Positions 63,319-64,000 of a DNA stretch of 64,000 nt are shown in pieces. Each line of letters opens with the position of its first letter. The first letter of the stretch is position 1. The notes below the pieces were generated by a model. That model saw nothing but the letters and a program-made list of their open reading frames with translations. It was not told the DNA's origin and did no database searches. The position numbers and the translations under genes are program-made. The stretch is from Lucinisca nassula (lineage: Eukaryota > Mollusca > Bivalvia > Lucinida > Lucinidae), in NCBI GenBank assembly GCA_963580285.1, contig OY757017.1:117081527-117145526 (forward strand), given 5' to 3'.

Positions 63319-64000
63319 GGCCCCCGCCCATTGGGACTTAGAGAAAAAGATTTTGCTGCATGAGCTGAGAGTACTGGTAAACAGTTTAGAAGGTCTGAAT
63401 TGGAGGGGATGCAATGATCAGGAATCGGTACAATTGACACACGGCTCCCATCAGAGACACCAAAGGGAAAGAAACAAAAACATGAAACAACAGACCCAAA
63501 GGAAACATCAATAGCGGAAAGCCAAAAGGACAGTTACTTTATCACAAAATGGCCAATAACAGGATATCCAAAATAAAATAATAAAAGCGACACAAACACC
63601 CAAAGACAAACATTTACAAAATAAACTGCGACAGAAGAACCGCCTTGGAACGGTCAGCGGAAACGAATTCCACTGGGAGGCTTAAATCGATTTTAATCCT
63701 AGCCCTTACTTCCGTCGCGATTAAGACAAATAATTTGTTCAGTCCGCATTAAGGCCTCCTAACTCATTAGTGCAATATCTCCGTGAACACAGAAAACAAA
63801 CAACCACAGAGATTAAACAACGGTGAAGACTTGACAGCAAGAAACCACTGAAATGCTGGAGCAAAAGAAAACCACACACAGTTAGACTACGATGGGCTAA
63901 TCCTGTCCAAACAAAGGGGATACGATTAAATGGGCGACAGGGGTTGAGATGTCATTTCATATCAATGAATGGCCCACATAATTGGAAGCAACGTCTCCAA
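63319..64000 (+). mobile_element. SINE-1 copy split by an RT-element tail
   Basis: Left part GCCCCCGCCCATTGGGAC to TTTAGAAGGTCTGAA (63402). Right part from about 63896, CTGTCCAAACAAAGG to GGAAGCAACGTCTCCAA at the window end. Confidence 0.82.
63408..63894 (-). mobile_element. RT-element 3' UTR copy inside SINE-1
   Basis: ATGATCAGGAATCGGTACAA to GAAAACCACACACAGTTAGA; reverse complement of 20340-20840, without the poly-C. Confidence 0.88.

Overview
The window is animal nuclear DNA, AT-rich and packed with repeats. The repeat types point to a bivalve mollusc, most likely a clam-like heterodont: Helitron-like elements with cores of about 125-300 bp tandem units and ACGG-type microsatellites (the published bivalve 'pearl' type), tRNA-derived SINEs, and a very abundant SINE with a (CAAA)n tail. 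The species call is inference. There are no bacterial-style genes, operons or CRISPR arrays.

One host gene is clear: the 3' half of an RGK-type (Rad/Gem/Rem/Rgk) Ras-like GTPase on the + strand. Its exons are 1-39 (partial, less certain), 4078-4166, 9236-9416 and 10933-11192 (stop at 11190-11192). All phases agree, and the G4 (NKID) and G5 (ETSA) motifs are present. The P-loop exon lies upstream of the window. The introns are filled with small elements, several only a few bases from splice sites. A second, tentative coding exon is at 63066-63168.

Elsewhere the window is nearly all mobile DNA. Names used below: MITE-A (ends CATYACGAAAACACGCC, about 280 bp, large central hairpin with arms reading CTCGTTAGAACCGCCTC); MITE-B (related, end CATCACGTGAACAAGTCC); MITE-C (TTAA+CCCATTTTGTACC, piggyBac-like) and MITE-D (TTAA+CCCTTGTCCTGCT, piggyBac-like), both with a GATCAGA hairpin core; MITE-E (TA+CAGTAAAATTCC, pogo/Tigger-like ends); MITE-F (65-bp terminal inverted repeats). 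SINE-1 is about 300 bp, starts GCCCCCGCCCATAGGGGC, ends (CAAA)n and makes 11-16 bp target duplications. SINE-2 and SINE-3 are tRNA-like.

Layout: 1-11200 RGK gene with MITE and SINE filled introns; 11200-19000 MITEs and SINEs; 19046-20930 a reverse-transcriptase element with a long 3' UTR; 23435-34150 a 147-bp tandem array split by a 9.8-kb block of nested Helitron-like elements; 34300-39180 degraded tandem elements and MITEs; 39440-40520 a dead Tc1/mariner transposase; 41380-44290 a degraded LINE on the minus strand; 44860-54620 old Helitron-like arrays, SINE-1 copies, a second copy of the RT element and a DDE-transposase fragment; 54620-64000 MITEs, satellites, microsatellites and further RT-element tails, two of them inside SINE-1 copies.

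The elements repeatedly use each other as targets (SINE in MITE, RT element in SINE, MITE in Helitron-like element, Helitron-like in Helitron-like), so their relative ages can be read directly from the nesting.
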